The notes under the pieces: model-generated
The model's database searches: none
What the model was told of the DNA's origin: nothing
What the model saw: only the letters and a program-made list of their open reading frames with translations
Shown: piece by piece, positions 12,433-22,677 of the stretch
How the letters are laid out: each line of letters opens with the position of its first letter
Position numbering within the stretch: position 1 is the first letter of the stretch
Assembly: GCA_949775045.1 (NCBI GenBank)
Contig: OX459107.1
Span: 15,369,679-15,433,678 of the forward strand
DNA from: Metridium senile
Taxonomy: Eukaryota > Cnidaria > Anthozoa > Actiniaria > Metridiidae
DNA: 64,000 bases
Reading direction: 5' to 3'
Program-made: the position numbers and the translations under genes

Positions 12433-15400
12433 GTAATATTGATAGTAGTAGTTGTTGGTCCTTAACCTTTTAAGGTATCAGGAGGGGTTGGGGACCTCTA
12501 CTGTCTCTACTCACGCAAACTCAAATTATGCGCAAGCTTTGTAAAATATTCCAGTAAAAGTATATATTTTTTGAAAGCTGAATAAATGTAGTTTGTGAAA
12601 ATAAATTTTCATTATTTAAAACGACAAAAAGATATTCTGACTAAAGCGTGTTTTGACCGTACTTGTACTTCGTTTGAAAAGACGAAAGTCTAGTTTCCTT
12701 GCAATCTAATGGTTTGATTTCAAACTTTCAACAAATATAAATCAAATCTGGAACCAAAAAATGGTGCCAGCGATTTTTCATTTTCATTTTCTTTGTTGAG
12801 ATATTGCTTAGTTTGTACACTTATATGTGATAAATTCAAAAACTACATTTATTCAGCTTTCAAAAAATATATACTTTTACTGGAATATTTGCGCATAATT
12901 TGAGTTTGCGTGAGTAGAGGTCCCCAACCCCTCCTGATACCTTAATTTATAAAAACTTTTCCTAAGCTTTCGGCATTCGCGGCCATCTTCAGAGGAATGA
13001 AAGATTGTTACAAGTCGTAAGAAAAAAAAAAATTGAGAGCACACGCATACAACGCAAGGAAACAAATTACAATGTGCATGCATGTGAATAGTAAAATGCA
13101 GGTCAATTGCCAATTATGTTGATGTAGTTCTACCACTGTCTCTATTAAATATAATGTTCTATTGGTTGATTAAAATATTCCCTGCATGTTCTACTCCATC
13201 GTCACCTTCTCCCTACATAGAGAAATGTTTCCCCTTGTAGAGTGTACATTGGCTATTTCTGTCATTGCAAGGGGGAGTGCACCACGTAAATTCAATTCAA
13301 ACATGCACTGTTTTCATGCCTAACCTGAACACGACAGCGAGTAATGAAAGAATCCAGATCCCCTTTTTAACTGTCAAGTTTCTATATTTTGTTATTCATT
13401 GTAATCTTGTTTGTTGGATATACTGAGATATGACATACAAGGTAGTGACTCCCTTCTCCTCCTTCAACCCATGATTCTCTTCCTCCATCCTTGCCGAATC
13501 ACAACCAACTCCTCCCCCCTCTTGCCACATCTCCCACAAAAACTGTCAAACCTCCTATCCCCCTATCGCTGCCACTTTTTACAACCTCTTATCAAAGTTC
13601 CCTCCCCACTCCATCAGGAAAGTCAAACACTTACTCACAAGTAGAGCTAATTTCAAAAGGTCATAGAGGTGCTGATAATGATTTGAGGGATTTAACCCAG
13701 TTGGTCTTTAATTGTATCTGTTCCTCTTACAAAACCCTTGTCAAATTACTCCTCTCCCTCATTCTACCTCAACTTTTAGTTTATTGCCCACTCCATCAAG
13801 AAACACTTAGTTACTTGAAGAACTAATTTCAAAAGGTATAGTCATAGAGGAACTCATGATGATTGGAGTGATGTTTAACCCAGAACGTTGGTCTTTGTAT
13901 CTGTTCCTCTTCCAAACCCCTTGCCAAATTACTCCTCTTCCACCATTTCCACCTTATAATAATAATAATAATAATAATAATTTATTTCTTAAAAACGCAT
14001 GTCACAAAAGTCTCGATGCTTTTTACAATAAAAGTGGTGTCATATCTATATATAATAAAAAATCTGGAATATATGAACATTGGTATAAAATATATATGTA
14101 AAAATTAATTGATATAAAAAAAAACTCCAATTCCCTTTTGTACATACTCTATCGAGTAACACTAACTCACTAGAAGAACTAATTTCTAAAAGAGTCATAG
14201 AGTCGCTCATGATGATTGAAAGGATTTTTTTAAAAACTGGTTGGCCTATGTATTTGTTTCTCTTCCCAAACCCTAGGCAAATTACTCCTCTCCTCCTCTC
14301 CTCCTCTCCTCCTCTCCTCCTCTCCTCCTCTCCTCCTCTCCTCCTCTCCTCCTCTCCTCCTCTCCTCCCCTCCTCCCCTCCTCCCCTCCTCCCCTCCTCC
14401 CCTCCTCCCCTCCTCCTCCCCTCATCTCCTCCCAGTCCCTATCTCACTCCATCAAAAAACACTTACTCACTAGAAGAACTAATCTCTAAAAGGTCCAAGA
14501 GCTAACATCAGGATTCGACAGTCTCGTCATGCCGTGTCAATTCCTTCCATCATCTATCATGGGTCTATTCATTGGTCCTTGGACAGATTCTGCTGGTCGT
14601 AAACCTGCTTTACTCCTTGCTATCATGGGAGCAGCAATAGAGGCGCTCATTGTTATCGGAGTGATGTTTAACCGTTGGCCATTGTATCTGCTACTCATCG
14701 GCAAAGTGGTGAATGCTATGACGGGGTTCTTCAGTGGAATGGCTCAGACGACGTTTGCTTATGTCTTTGACACCACGGACCATTCTAATATATCTACACG
14801 TTTAGGTAAGTAATGGGAGAAAAAGGGTGGATGAATGAATGGATGGATGAATGAATGAATGAGTGAATAGATGGATGAATATATAAATGATTGAATGAAT
14901 GAATGGATGGATGAAAGAATGATTGAATGGATAGATGAATAGATGAATGAATGCATAAATGGAAGGTTGCATGAATGAATTAATAAATGAATGGATGATT
15001 GAGTGAATCTGTAAATAGAAGGATGAATGGTTGAAAGGATAGATAAATGAAAGGATTGTTGAATAGTCGCATGAAGGAATGACCGAATGATTGGATGGAC
15101 CAACTTGTGGATGGATAGATGAATGAAAAAAACAAAAACGATTGAATGAATTTTTATATATATATTTTTTCCCTCCATGCTAGTGTTAATCTTGCCATTC
15201 TCTTTTAGCGGTTCTACAACTAGTCATTTTCACTGGTGGATTTCTCGGTCAAGCCTTCAGTGGTGTATTCATGAGTGCATTCGGTTTTATTCGCCCTTAT
15301 ATTGGACTGCTTCTCTGTTTCATGGCCTCTTTCGTTTACTGTCTTTTTATTGTTCCCGAATCACGTCAAATTACATCAAACAGGCAAGGTATAGCATCAC

Positions 15401-18400
15401 TTTTCAACATGGAAAGCCTGAAACGTGTTTTCCGCGTCTTCACCGTCTCCCGTCCAAGCAGCAAGCGAAGGAATCTTTTCATTTTAATGGCAATCAATGC
15501 GATTTTCTTTAGCTTAGCGATCAACGTGAACAATCTGCTAATGCTGTATTTGATTAAAAGTCCGATTTGCCTGACGACAACAGGGCTCGGTGGTTATTTT
15601 GCCTTCAAGTTCGCGTGTGAGGGATTGGGTGGGGTTGTTGGCGTCATCGTGTTGAAGAAACGTCTTAGTGAAGAGAATATCTTTCGGATAGGATTTGTGT
15701 CGCTCAGTTTGTCGCATTTGTTTACGGCGTACGTGTACAGCCAGAACATGGCATTTATAGGTACGTATCTTACAAATAATGTCTAAACATTTAAAACATA
15801 TAGATAGTAACTGTCAACGTGTAGAGTCAGTAGAGCGAAAACACTAGAACCATGAAATAAAAACAAAATAGTTACTAACTAATAGTTTTTATTTAGTGAC
15901 TATTTAGTCAGTATCACTCAACCAGAAACATCAAATACAAAAGGAAACAATACCTCATTACAACTTTACTGTCTTTTATAGTAACTGATAGTCGCTAAAT
16001 AAGAACTATTACACACTAACAATTTGATATTGTTTCATGGTTCAAGTGCTTTCACTCTAATGTCTAAATATCTAAAACATATAGTAATGGTAACAATGTT
16101 CTGATGATGATGATGATGACGATCAATGATGACAATGTTGATTTTGATAACAATGGTGGTGATTGTGATAATGATGATGACCACAATGGTGATGATGCAT
16201 GACGATCAACGATGATTGATGGTGGTGGTGGTATTGATTATAATGATAATGATATGATTGTGATAATGATGATGACCACAATGGTGATGATGCATGACGA
16301 TCAACGATGATTGATGGTGGTGGTGGTATTGATCGCATGATGATAATGATATGATGGTTATTGTGATAATGATGATGACCACAATGGTGATGATGCATGA
16401 CGATCAACGATGATTGATGGTGGTGGTGGTATTGATCGCATGATGATAATGATATGATGGTGATTGTAATAATGATGATGACCACAATGGTGATGATGAT
16501 TGTTACGATGATAATGATGACTGTATATATGATGTGGATGTTATTGATTTTGTTGATGGTACGAAGATTGTGCCCGTGATATAAGAATGAAGATGATGAT
16601 GATGATGGTATACAACGGTTATGATGGTAATTATTGAAGTAAATAATTTTCCATGTACCAGTTCCAGTCATCAGTTCAATCAGTGGTATTCTAATGCCTC
16701 TTCTCAAAGGTGCGATATCAAACCTGGTTAAACCAGAAGAACAAGGTACGGTAACCCTTCCTACCGACAGTCTTTCTTGCAAATAGTCCCCTTCACAGTC
16801 CCCTGCGCCATCTTGAAAGGTAGCCGGGCCTTTGTATTGAAGTGAGACGAACGTTGGGCTTGTAATGATAGAGACCTGTTAACAACTTACCGGACAATTA
16901 TTCACGTGTCTCTATCATTGCAAGCTGAACGTTCGTCTCGCTTTACTGCAAAGGCCCGGCAACCTTTCAAGATGGCGCAGGGAGTTGTGAAGGGGAGTAT
17001 TCAGTCCTACGGGATGCGTTTGACAGACGATCATCCTTTGTATACACCTAATTGGGAAAACGTTGTCGTGATCGAAATATAAATCACAAAGATCGTAGAT
17101 CAGAGAAGCGGAGACCGAAGTGGTGAATGGTATGCATGAGACTTATCGAAGTGGTTATAAAAGTGTATTGTTTGATTACAATCCCGTCCCCCATTTAAGT
17201 CTACGCTTCTGTGACCTACGATCTACGTTTCGAACACGACAGCCTTTTTTGCACTTATAGGTGTATTATTTATCATTGATTACAGCTTTGTTTGTGTTCT
17301 GTAGGGGCAACTAATACTGCAGTTAGTGTCTCAGAGGCATTAGTCTTAGTCCTTGCATCTATAGTGTTCAATAAGATGTACATATACGCAAGTGAGGCCG
17401 ACAGTACATACTTGGTGTTTCTCGCTAGTGGTGTCCTTGCTTGGATACCGATTGCTATGATAAGGTAAACAGGGGCGGACCCAGACATTTGTCAGGGGTG
17501 TCCCAACTGTAAATGAAGGGCTGTTAAGGTGTTAGGGGGTGTCCAGCCCCTAAATGTCTTAAATAAATTAGAGCTGAGGTAATTGCGGCGCTAGGGGGGG
17601 GGGGGGGGGAGGTCTCTAGGGACACTCCCTTAGATCCGCCCTGGTAAAGTATGTATAGAGACAACTCTGCAACTCTGCTTAAATGTTGACTTTATGAGGG
17701 GGGAGGGGGGGGACTTACAAGGCAGGGAGATACAGCATGTCAGGCAAACAGCATAACTCACATACGAACCAGGAAAAAAACCGTTGTTGAAAGGCATATC
17801 AAAACACATGAAACAATTGCTTTCTCAACATGCATTATGAACAACCTCCACAAAAGGCCTTGTGATAAGTCGAGACAGTGCAGTTTTCTCAAAACTAATT
17901 TACTGTTTATTTCATAGTGCTTTACAAAAACCAAAAGAGGATTAAAATCAAGACAGATGATCGTATAGCTAGCACAGTACACTATTGTGTATGATTACAT
18001 AAACTGAGCAAGTAAATTAAAATGACAATTTATACATATCGGGTTTTTTTACAAGGTATATTATTGATATTTTTCAAGAGTAAAAAACATTGATCATGCA
18101 CTTGGTACTTTTATATTAAACTCCTACAGACATAAAAAGCTATGATCTTCATGCATTTATAAAATAATTGGGATAGTACGCGTGCGTTGATTGGTCAAAC
18201 AACCGTGTTTCATGAGAGCATGAAACACGTACACTCACGCCATTTTCAAGCGCGCGCGCTTATTTGACTTCGTCTCGTGTTTGGACTGATCTGCTCTCGA
18301 ATTCTCCCAAACGCATCTCGGTTTTCATTAGCACGTGAAACCACAGAAGACGTATTTCATTTCTTAAATCAAATGTGCTCCTCAAATCAATAGGGTGATA

Positions 18401-19907
18401 GCGTTTAGTGAATGGACAATCACTAATATCAAGAACATAAAAAAAACCGCGCACTCAGCTCGACAATGTAGCATTTCCGCGCGACTTTGATCGTGTTTTA
18501 ACTACCCTATCTTGAAAAAAGCCTATTGTTTAGGGCGTAGGTGAGCAGTCTTAATCTGTGTCCATGTTCTACGTTGATGAGCTACGTGCACTGGCTTGCT
18601 TAAGGTCCTTATTCCACTTAGTTTGACCTAGTTTAGTTACGAACGCGGGCTTCATAAAGGTCCTATTGTACGTTGTTGAGCTACGTGTGCTGGCTTGCTA
18701 GCTAGAGGTCCCTATTCGAATTCCACGTTGTTTAGTTACGAACGCGGGCTTGCTTAAGGTCCTATTCCAGGTTGTTGAGCTGCGTGTGCTTGCTTGCTTA
18801 AGGTCCCTCCCTATTCCACGTTGTTTAGTTACGTACGCAGGCTTCCTAAAGGTCCTATTCTACGTTGTTGAGCTGCGTGTGTTGGCTTGCTAGAGGTCCC
18901 TACTCTAACATATTGAGTTACGTACGCGTTAAGGTCCCTATTCGACGATATTTAGTTCCATGCCCATCCTTGCTAAGGTCATTGTTCGAGATTGTTAAGC
19001 TTCGTACGCGGGTTCTCCTAGGTAGATATTCTACTGTATCTGTGTACGGTCCGTGTTGAGCAACGTTAACTTTTATCTTTATTTTCTAATCACAATCACA
19101 AGCCGAAGGCGCGGGATTGTATAGCCGATACAACACGTACGCGAATGTTGTAAACGACTTAAAAAACGTCTAGGTTTAGATCTTTTCAATTTTACCAAAA
19201 TTTTCAAGATTAAAGTAAATTTAGTCCAGAAATTTCAAGGGTTTTTTTTAGAAATTTCAAGTTAAAACTTAAGCAAATCAGGATATACAACACTAGTCAT
19301 GGTTACTTTTGTAAATTTCTCATTAATTATTCATGATCATTAGATGATGAGGTGATGGTGATGATCATGATCATGATGATAATATGATGATAATCAAGAC
19401 AATCAATTCAATTCCTATTTGAGTCAATTACAGTGCGAATCGAAAAACCTTGGGCACCCAGAAATATTTTAGAATCGTTTATTGTTCGTTGAACAACTCA
19501 CAAACAACTCTAACTACAAAAGGTTTATCATACTAGAGCGCAAACACTTAATCCGTGAAATAAAATCTATTTTTTACTGTCTAATAGTTCTTATTTAGTG
19601 ACTATTAGTGACTATTTTAGACAAGTAAAGCTGTAATGAAGTATTGTCTCCTTTGTATTTGCCTTTTCTTAGACTGTTCTGGTTGAATGATAACCACTAA
19701 ATAAGAACTATTTGTTAGTAACAATTTTGATTTGATTTCACGGATTAAGTGTTTGCACTTTACACATCAGTCAAACTTCTTGGGGTGATATAGTTGTTTG
19801 TGAGTTGTTCAACAAACAATAAACGATTTTTAAAATATTTCTGTGCCAATTGTATAACCTTTTATTCTTAATTTGTGGGTTTCCTGTGTTGTATCAGGAT
19901 ATGTTAA
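12208..19907 (+). CDS. SLC46-family (proton-coupled folate transporter-like) MFS transporter, six exons
   Basis: Exons at 12208-12432, 14493-14805, 15209-15760, 16662-16745, 17305-17464 and 19898-19907 join in phase to 1344 nt, a 447-residue protein; human SLC46 proteins are about 450-460 residues. All introns are GT-AG. The protein shows a family-typical N-terminal helix (VEPVLLLYACGFFMSMP), a first loop with an NNT glycosylation sequon, and the helix 2-3 loop motif GPWTDSAGRKPAL. That motif is the DxxGRR/K signature of SLC46A1. A VPES end of helix 6 and a late PEEQG turn follow. SLC46 members carry folates or other small solutes across plasma or lysosomal membranes with protons; this substrate cannot be read from sequence. 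An AG acceptor-like site 20-30 bases before the ATG may mark a 5' UTR exon. If intron 5 were retained the protein would end after MIR, losing only two residues. The nearest AATAAA downstream is at 20172. Confidence 0.88.
12474..12941. mobile_element. TTAA-flanked MITE in SLC46 intron 1
   Basis: GGTATCAGGAGGGGTTGGGG at the left end is matched by its exact complement CCCCAACCCCTCCTGATACC at the right end. Both are bounded by TTAA (12470-12473 and 12942-12945). The arms continue for about 110 bp through CTCACGCAAACTCAAATTAT and AAAAGTATATATTTTTTGAA. TTAA duplication is characteristic of piggyBac and Kolobok elements; which one is not decidable here. It begins 41 bp after the exon 1 donor. Confidence 0.9.
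13645..13735 (+). pseudogene. Decayed partial copy 1 of SLC46 exon 2 in intron 1
   Basis: After CTAATTTCAAAAGGTCATAG, which resembles the exon 2 acceptor (CTAATCTCTAAAAGGTC), come words matching the middle of exon 2: ATAGAGGTGCT, GGGATTTAACC, GTTGGTC and TTGTATCTG. The exon 2 equivalents are ATAGAGGCGCT, GTGATGTTTAACCGTTGGCC and TTGTATCTG. The exon's first about 150 nt, with the GRK motif, are missing. Not translatable as SLC46. Confidence 0.7.
13821..13915 (+). pseudogene. Decayed partial copy 2 of SLC46 exon 2 in intron 1
   Basis: The best preserved copy. GAAGAACTAATTTCAAAAGG is followed by CATAGAGGAACTCATGATGA, TTGGAGTGATGTTTAACCCA and GTTGGTCTTTGTATCTG. In exon 2 the same order reads ATAGAGGCGCTCATTGTTAT, CGGAGTGATGTTTAACCGTT and GGCCATTGTATCTG. 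Small indels break the frame. Confidence 0.78.
13955..13985. repeat. (AAT)n microsatellite
   Basis: About nine AAT units in SLC46 intron 1. Confidence 0.9.
14179..14275 (+). pseudogene. Decayed partial copy 3 of SLC46 exon 2 in intron 1
   Basis: CTAGAAGAACTAATTTCTAA leads into GTCATAGAGTCGCTCATGAT, then GGTTGGCCTATGTATTTG. GTTGGCC is identical to the functional exon here. CTAGAAGAACTAATCTCTAA precedes the functional exon at 14471, so the upstream intronic flank was duplicated with it. Confidence 0.72.
14283..14435 (+). repeat. (CTCCT)n pyrimidine microsatellite
   Basis: About 150 bp of CTCCTCTCCT/CCCCTCCTCC on the coding strand, about 60 bp upstream of the exon 2 acceptor. Homopurine-homopyrimidine mirror sequence of this length can form triplex (H-DNA). 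It may also bind polypyrimidine-tract proteins. Confidence 0.93.
14493..14805 (+). CDS. SLC46 gene 1, exon 2 (helices 2-4, DxxGRK motif)
   Basis: Begins VQELTSGFDS after acceptor CTAAAAG and ends in phase 1 before GTAAGT. At 313 nt it is exactly as long as exon 2 of the paralogue. GPWTDSAGRKPAL is the MFS motif between helices 2 and 3. The acceptor lies immediately downstream of a long CTCCT pyrimidine tract, which probably serves as an oversized polypyrimidine tract. Confidence 0.9.
14815..15130 (+). repeat. GAAT/GGAT tetranucleotide array in SLC46 intron 2
   Basis: Interrupted GATGGATGAATGAATG repeats fill most of intron 2. The paralogue's intron 2 holds a pure ATCC array, which is the same tetranucleotide class on the opposite strand. 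Confidence 0.9.
15209..15760 (+). CDS. SLC46 gene 1, exon 3 (helices 5-9)
   Basis: 552 nt, phase 1 at both ends, acceptor CTCTTTTAG and donor GTACGT. It encodes FTGGFLGQAFSGVFM (helix 5), a helix 6 ending VPES, the long basic central loop (RVFTVSRPSSKRR) and three further hydrophobic helices. The paralogue has an additional intron within the region covered by this exon, after VLGAFMSF, so one gene gained or lost an intron here. Confidence 0.9.
15833..16060. mobile_element. Dispersed MITE, full copy, in SLC46 intron 3
   Basis: Left end TAGAGCGAAAACACTAGAAC and CATGAAATA are answered on the right by TGTTTCATGG, TTCAAGTGCTTTCACTCTA. The interior holds ACTAAATAAGAACTATTACA and TTTTATTTAGTGACTATTTA, themselves inverted to each other. 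Same family as 19534-19762 and the fragments near 1570 and 11570. Confidence 0.8.
16095..16620. repeat. GATGAT-rich minisatellite in SLC46 intron 3
   Basis: Roughly 90-120-bp units containing ATGATGATGACCACAATGGT and GACGATCAACGATGATTGAT, about four copies. The long minus-strand frame (16123-16782) reads His/Ile-rich repeat and then the reverse of exon 4, and is an artefact. Confidence 0.92.
16662..16745 (+). CDS. SLC46 gene 1, exon 4 (helix 10)
   Basis: An 84-nt exon encoding VPVISSISGILMPLLKGA followed by SNLVKPEEQ, phase 1 on both sides, between acceptor GTACCAG and donor GTACGG. The PEEQG turn matches the conserved helix 10-11 loop of the family. It was recognised from splice sites, phase and family pattern, being too short to stand out as an open frame. 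Confidence 0.85.
16785..16997. mobile_element. Foldback MITE in SLC46 intron 4
   Basis: TCCCCTTCACAGTCCCCTGC at the left is matched by GCAGGGAGTTGTGAAGGGGA at the right. The arms, about 90 bp, run through CGCCATCTTGAAAGGT, CCGGGCCTTTG, GAGACGAACGTT and AATGATAGAGAC, with a loop of about 30 bp. It starts only 40 bp after the exon 4 donor, so an intron RNA hairpin would lie close to the splice site. Confidence 0.88.
17305..17464 (+). CDS. SLC46 gene 1, exon 5 (helices 11-12)
   Basis: 160 nt encoding GATNTAVSVSEALVLVLASI and a final hydrophobic stretch ending WIPIAMI. Acceptor TTCTGTAG follows a T-rich tract. The donor GTAAAC overlaps an in-frame TAA, so unspliced transcripts still end cleanly after one more residue. 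Confidence 0.85.
17466..18540. other. SLC46 intron 5, first part; G-runs and AT-rich DNA
   Basis: Two poly-G tracts occur near 17594 and 17698. At 18206-18230 GTGTTTCATGAGAGCATGAAACAC forms a small hairpin, followed by a (GC)n stretch. No gene is recognised. Confidence 0.5.
18540..19060. repeat. Degenerate tandem repeat, about 60-bp unit
   Basis: Eight or so copies built on CTACGTTGTTGAGCTACGTG, GGCTTGCTAGAGGTCC and TAGTTACGAACGCGGGCTT, with two alternating half-unit types. It lies inside SLC46 intron 5. Confidence 0.85.
19451..19850. mobile_element. Nested inverted-repeat elements just upstream of the last SLC46 exon
   Basis: Outer arms: CAGAAATATTTTAGAATCGT and TTGAACAACTCACAAACAAC at 19459-19507, answered by GTTGTTTGTGAGTTGTTCAA and ATTTTTAAAATATTTCTG at 19792-19843. 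Inner element 19534-19762 has its own ends (TAGAGCGCAAACACTTAATC and GATTAAGTGTTTGCACTTTA) and belongs to the dispersed family at 15833-16060. This is a MITE inserted into a MITE, 48 bp before the exon 6 acceptor. Confidence 0.85.
19898..19907 (+). CDS. SLC46 gene 1, terminal coding exon start (two codons and stop)
   Basis: Acceptor TTGTATCAG is preceded by a strong pyrimidine tract. In phase 2 the exon completes Arg and reads Ile-Cys-stop, so almost all of this exon would be 3' UTR. The call is weaker than for the other exons because so little protein is involved; the alternative is that the gene ends at 17467. Confidence 0.55.
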
Positions 19908-19962
19908 TCGGGCTTCCTGTGGTAGTTGATAAGATGGCGGCAAATCGTACGCTGATACATGT

Positions 19963-20750
19963 GACAGACATCTTATTGTTTCCCAAAACTATAACAAAGA
20001 AAGTTTTGAGTATGGTTAACATGATAAAGAACCTCTGTTTAGTTTGTCCATTAATACCATGGAACTTCCTGGGGAGCGACAATAACGAGAAGCAAATAAC
20101 GTAAGTTATTTATTATATGCAGTGCCGAAGCAAGGTATTATTAAATTTATATACACCCTATGCAAAAAGCCAATAAATTTCATTACTTAATCAGTATTAC
20201 AAGACACCATTGCTTTAATTAGAAATTAGTGATATTCCAAAATTTCAATGTAGTAACATAAACTGATCAAAAGTTAAGATTACAGCTTTTTGAATTTACA
20301 AAGATTTGGCTTAAAATTTGCACTTGGGCCTTTTATAGAGCCTCGCATTCGCGTTTTTGGTACATTTTAAATTCTGGAGTGATTCAATATATTACAACAG
20401 AACTCTACAAAATTACTAATTAAGACATGCTCTTTCTTGTAAGGGAAAAATATTATTGAGATATTTTATTGTTCATGGTGTTTCGTGTTGCTCGTTCCCA
20501 GTCCCTTGCTCTTTTTGCATAGGGCGTATGCCCTGGACGTAAACTTATATGTTCAGAATCTTTATTATCATTCATATTGGTCTATTCAAACTAGTAGTCC
20601 ATGGTAGGGGGGTCCACGAATGGGTGTCCATAGACCAGGCCCAGGACAGTGGTCCACAGCCCCTCGCAGGACTGCGTTATGTGACCTGACTCGGTCAAAA
20701 TACGACATTGTTTTCTTAACCCCAGATATAGGAAAAACTTTCAAATTAAT
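19963..20750 (+). repeat. 788-bp gene-flank block, original copy
   Basis: The segment from GACAGACATCTTATTGTTTC to CTTTCAAATTAAT follows the SLC46 stop codon and probably includes its 3' UTR, with AATAAA at 20172. It recurs at 22678-23465, 24688-25475 and 27053-27840. By eye the copies are practically identical. Only this copy is joined to SLC46 sequence on its left (TGATACATGT); the others are joined to satellite. Confidence 0.93.
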
Positions 20751-22677
20751 ATTGAAAATTGATCAAAATTGAGAATTTTTCCTCTACCCCCTAGCATCAA
20801 AAATTTCAATTTTTGACCAAATTGAAATTGTTGAATTTTTCATCTATTTTGATTGGTAATCATTCTAGGATTGATCAGATAACATATAGACTTCAATCAG
20901 ATAGTTTTAGGGATGTTTAGAAAAATATCTAAAATTGATCAAAATTGAGAATTTTTCCTCTACCCCCTAGCATCAAAAATTTCAATTTTTGACCAAATTG
21001 AAATTGTTGAATTTTTCATCTATTTTGATTGGTAATCATTCTAGGATTGATCAGATAACATATAGACTTCAATCAGATAGTTTTAGGGATGTTTACAAAA
21101 ATATTGAAAATTGATCAAAATTGAGAATTTTTCCTCTACCCCCTAGCATCGAAAATTTCCATTTTTTGACCAAATTGCAATTGTTGAATTTCTCATCTAT
21201 TTTGATTGGTAATCATTCTAGGATTGATCAGATAACATATAGACTTCAATCAGATAGTTTTAGGGATGTTTAGAAAAATAGTGAAAATTGATCAAAATTG
21301 AGAATTTGTCCTCTACCCCCTAGCATCGAAAATTTCAACTTTTGACCAAATTGAAATTGTTGAATTTTTCATCTATTTTGATTGGTAATCATTCTAGGAT
21401 TGATCAGATAACATATAGACTTCAATCAGATAGTTTTAGGGATGTTTAGAAAAATATTGAAAATTGATCAAAATTGAGAATTTTTCCTCTACCCCCTAGC
21501 ATCAAAAATTTCAACTTTTGACCAAATTGAAATTGTTGAATTTTTCATCTATTTTGATTGGTAATCATTCTAGGATTGATCAGATAACATATAGACTTCA
21601 ATCAGATAGTTTTAGGGATGTTAAGAAAAATATTGAAAATTGATCAAAATTGAGAATTTTTCCTCTACCCCCTAGCATCAAAAATTTCAACTTTTGACCA
21701 AATTGAAATTGTTCAATTTTTCATCTATTTTGATTGGTAATCATTCTAGGATTGATCAGATAACATATAGACTTCAATCAGATAGTTTTAGGGATGTTTA
21801 CAAAAATATTGAAAATTGATCAAAATTGAGAATTTTTCCTCTACCCCCTAGCATCGAAAATTTCCATTTTTTGACCAAATTGCAATTGTTGAATTTCTCA
21901 TCTATTTTGATTGGTAATCATTCTAGGATTGATCAGATAACATATAGACTTCAATCAGATAGTTTTAGGGATGTTTAGAAAAATAGTGAAAATTGATCAA
22001 AATTGAGAATTTGTCCTCTACCCCCTAGCATCGAAAATTTCAACTTTTGACCAAATTGAAATTGTTGAATTTTTCATCTATTTTGATTGGTAATCATTCT
22101 AGGATTGATCAGATAACATATAGACTTCAATCAGATAGTTTTAGGGATGTTTAGAAAAATATTGAAAATTGATCAAAATTGAGAATTTTTCCTCTACCCC
22201 CTAGCATCAAAAATTTCAACTTTTGACCAAATTGAAATTGTTGAATTTTTCATCTATTTTGATTGGTAATCATTCTAGGATTGATCAGATAACATATAGA
22301 CTTCAATCAGATAGTTTTAGGGATGTTAAGAAAAATATTGAAAATTGATCAAAATTGAGAATTTTTCCTCTACCCCCTAGCATCAAAAATTTCAACTTTT
22401 GACCAAATTGAAATTGTTCAATTTTTCATCTATTTTGATTGGTAATCATTCTAGGATTGATCAGATAACATATAGACTTCAATCAGATAGTTTTAGGGAT
22501 GTTTACAAAAATATTGAAAATTGATCAAAATTGAGAATTTTTCCTCTACCCCCTAGCATCGAAAATTTCAATTTTTTGACCAAATTGAAATTGTTGAATT
22601 TCTCATCTATTTTGATTGGTAATCATTCTAGGATTGATCAGATAACATATAGACTTCAATCAGATAGTTTTCAATCA

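Noticed and set aside
19850..20104. 84-codon frame over the last SLC46 exon
   Set aside because: The SLC46 splice phase enters this exon in another frame and stops after two codons; the frame has no ATG at its start and no SLC46 resemblance.
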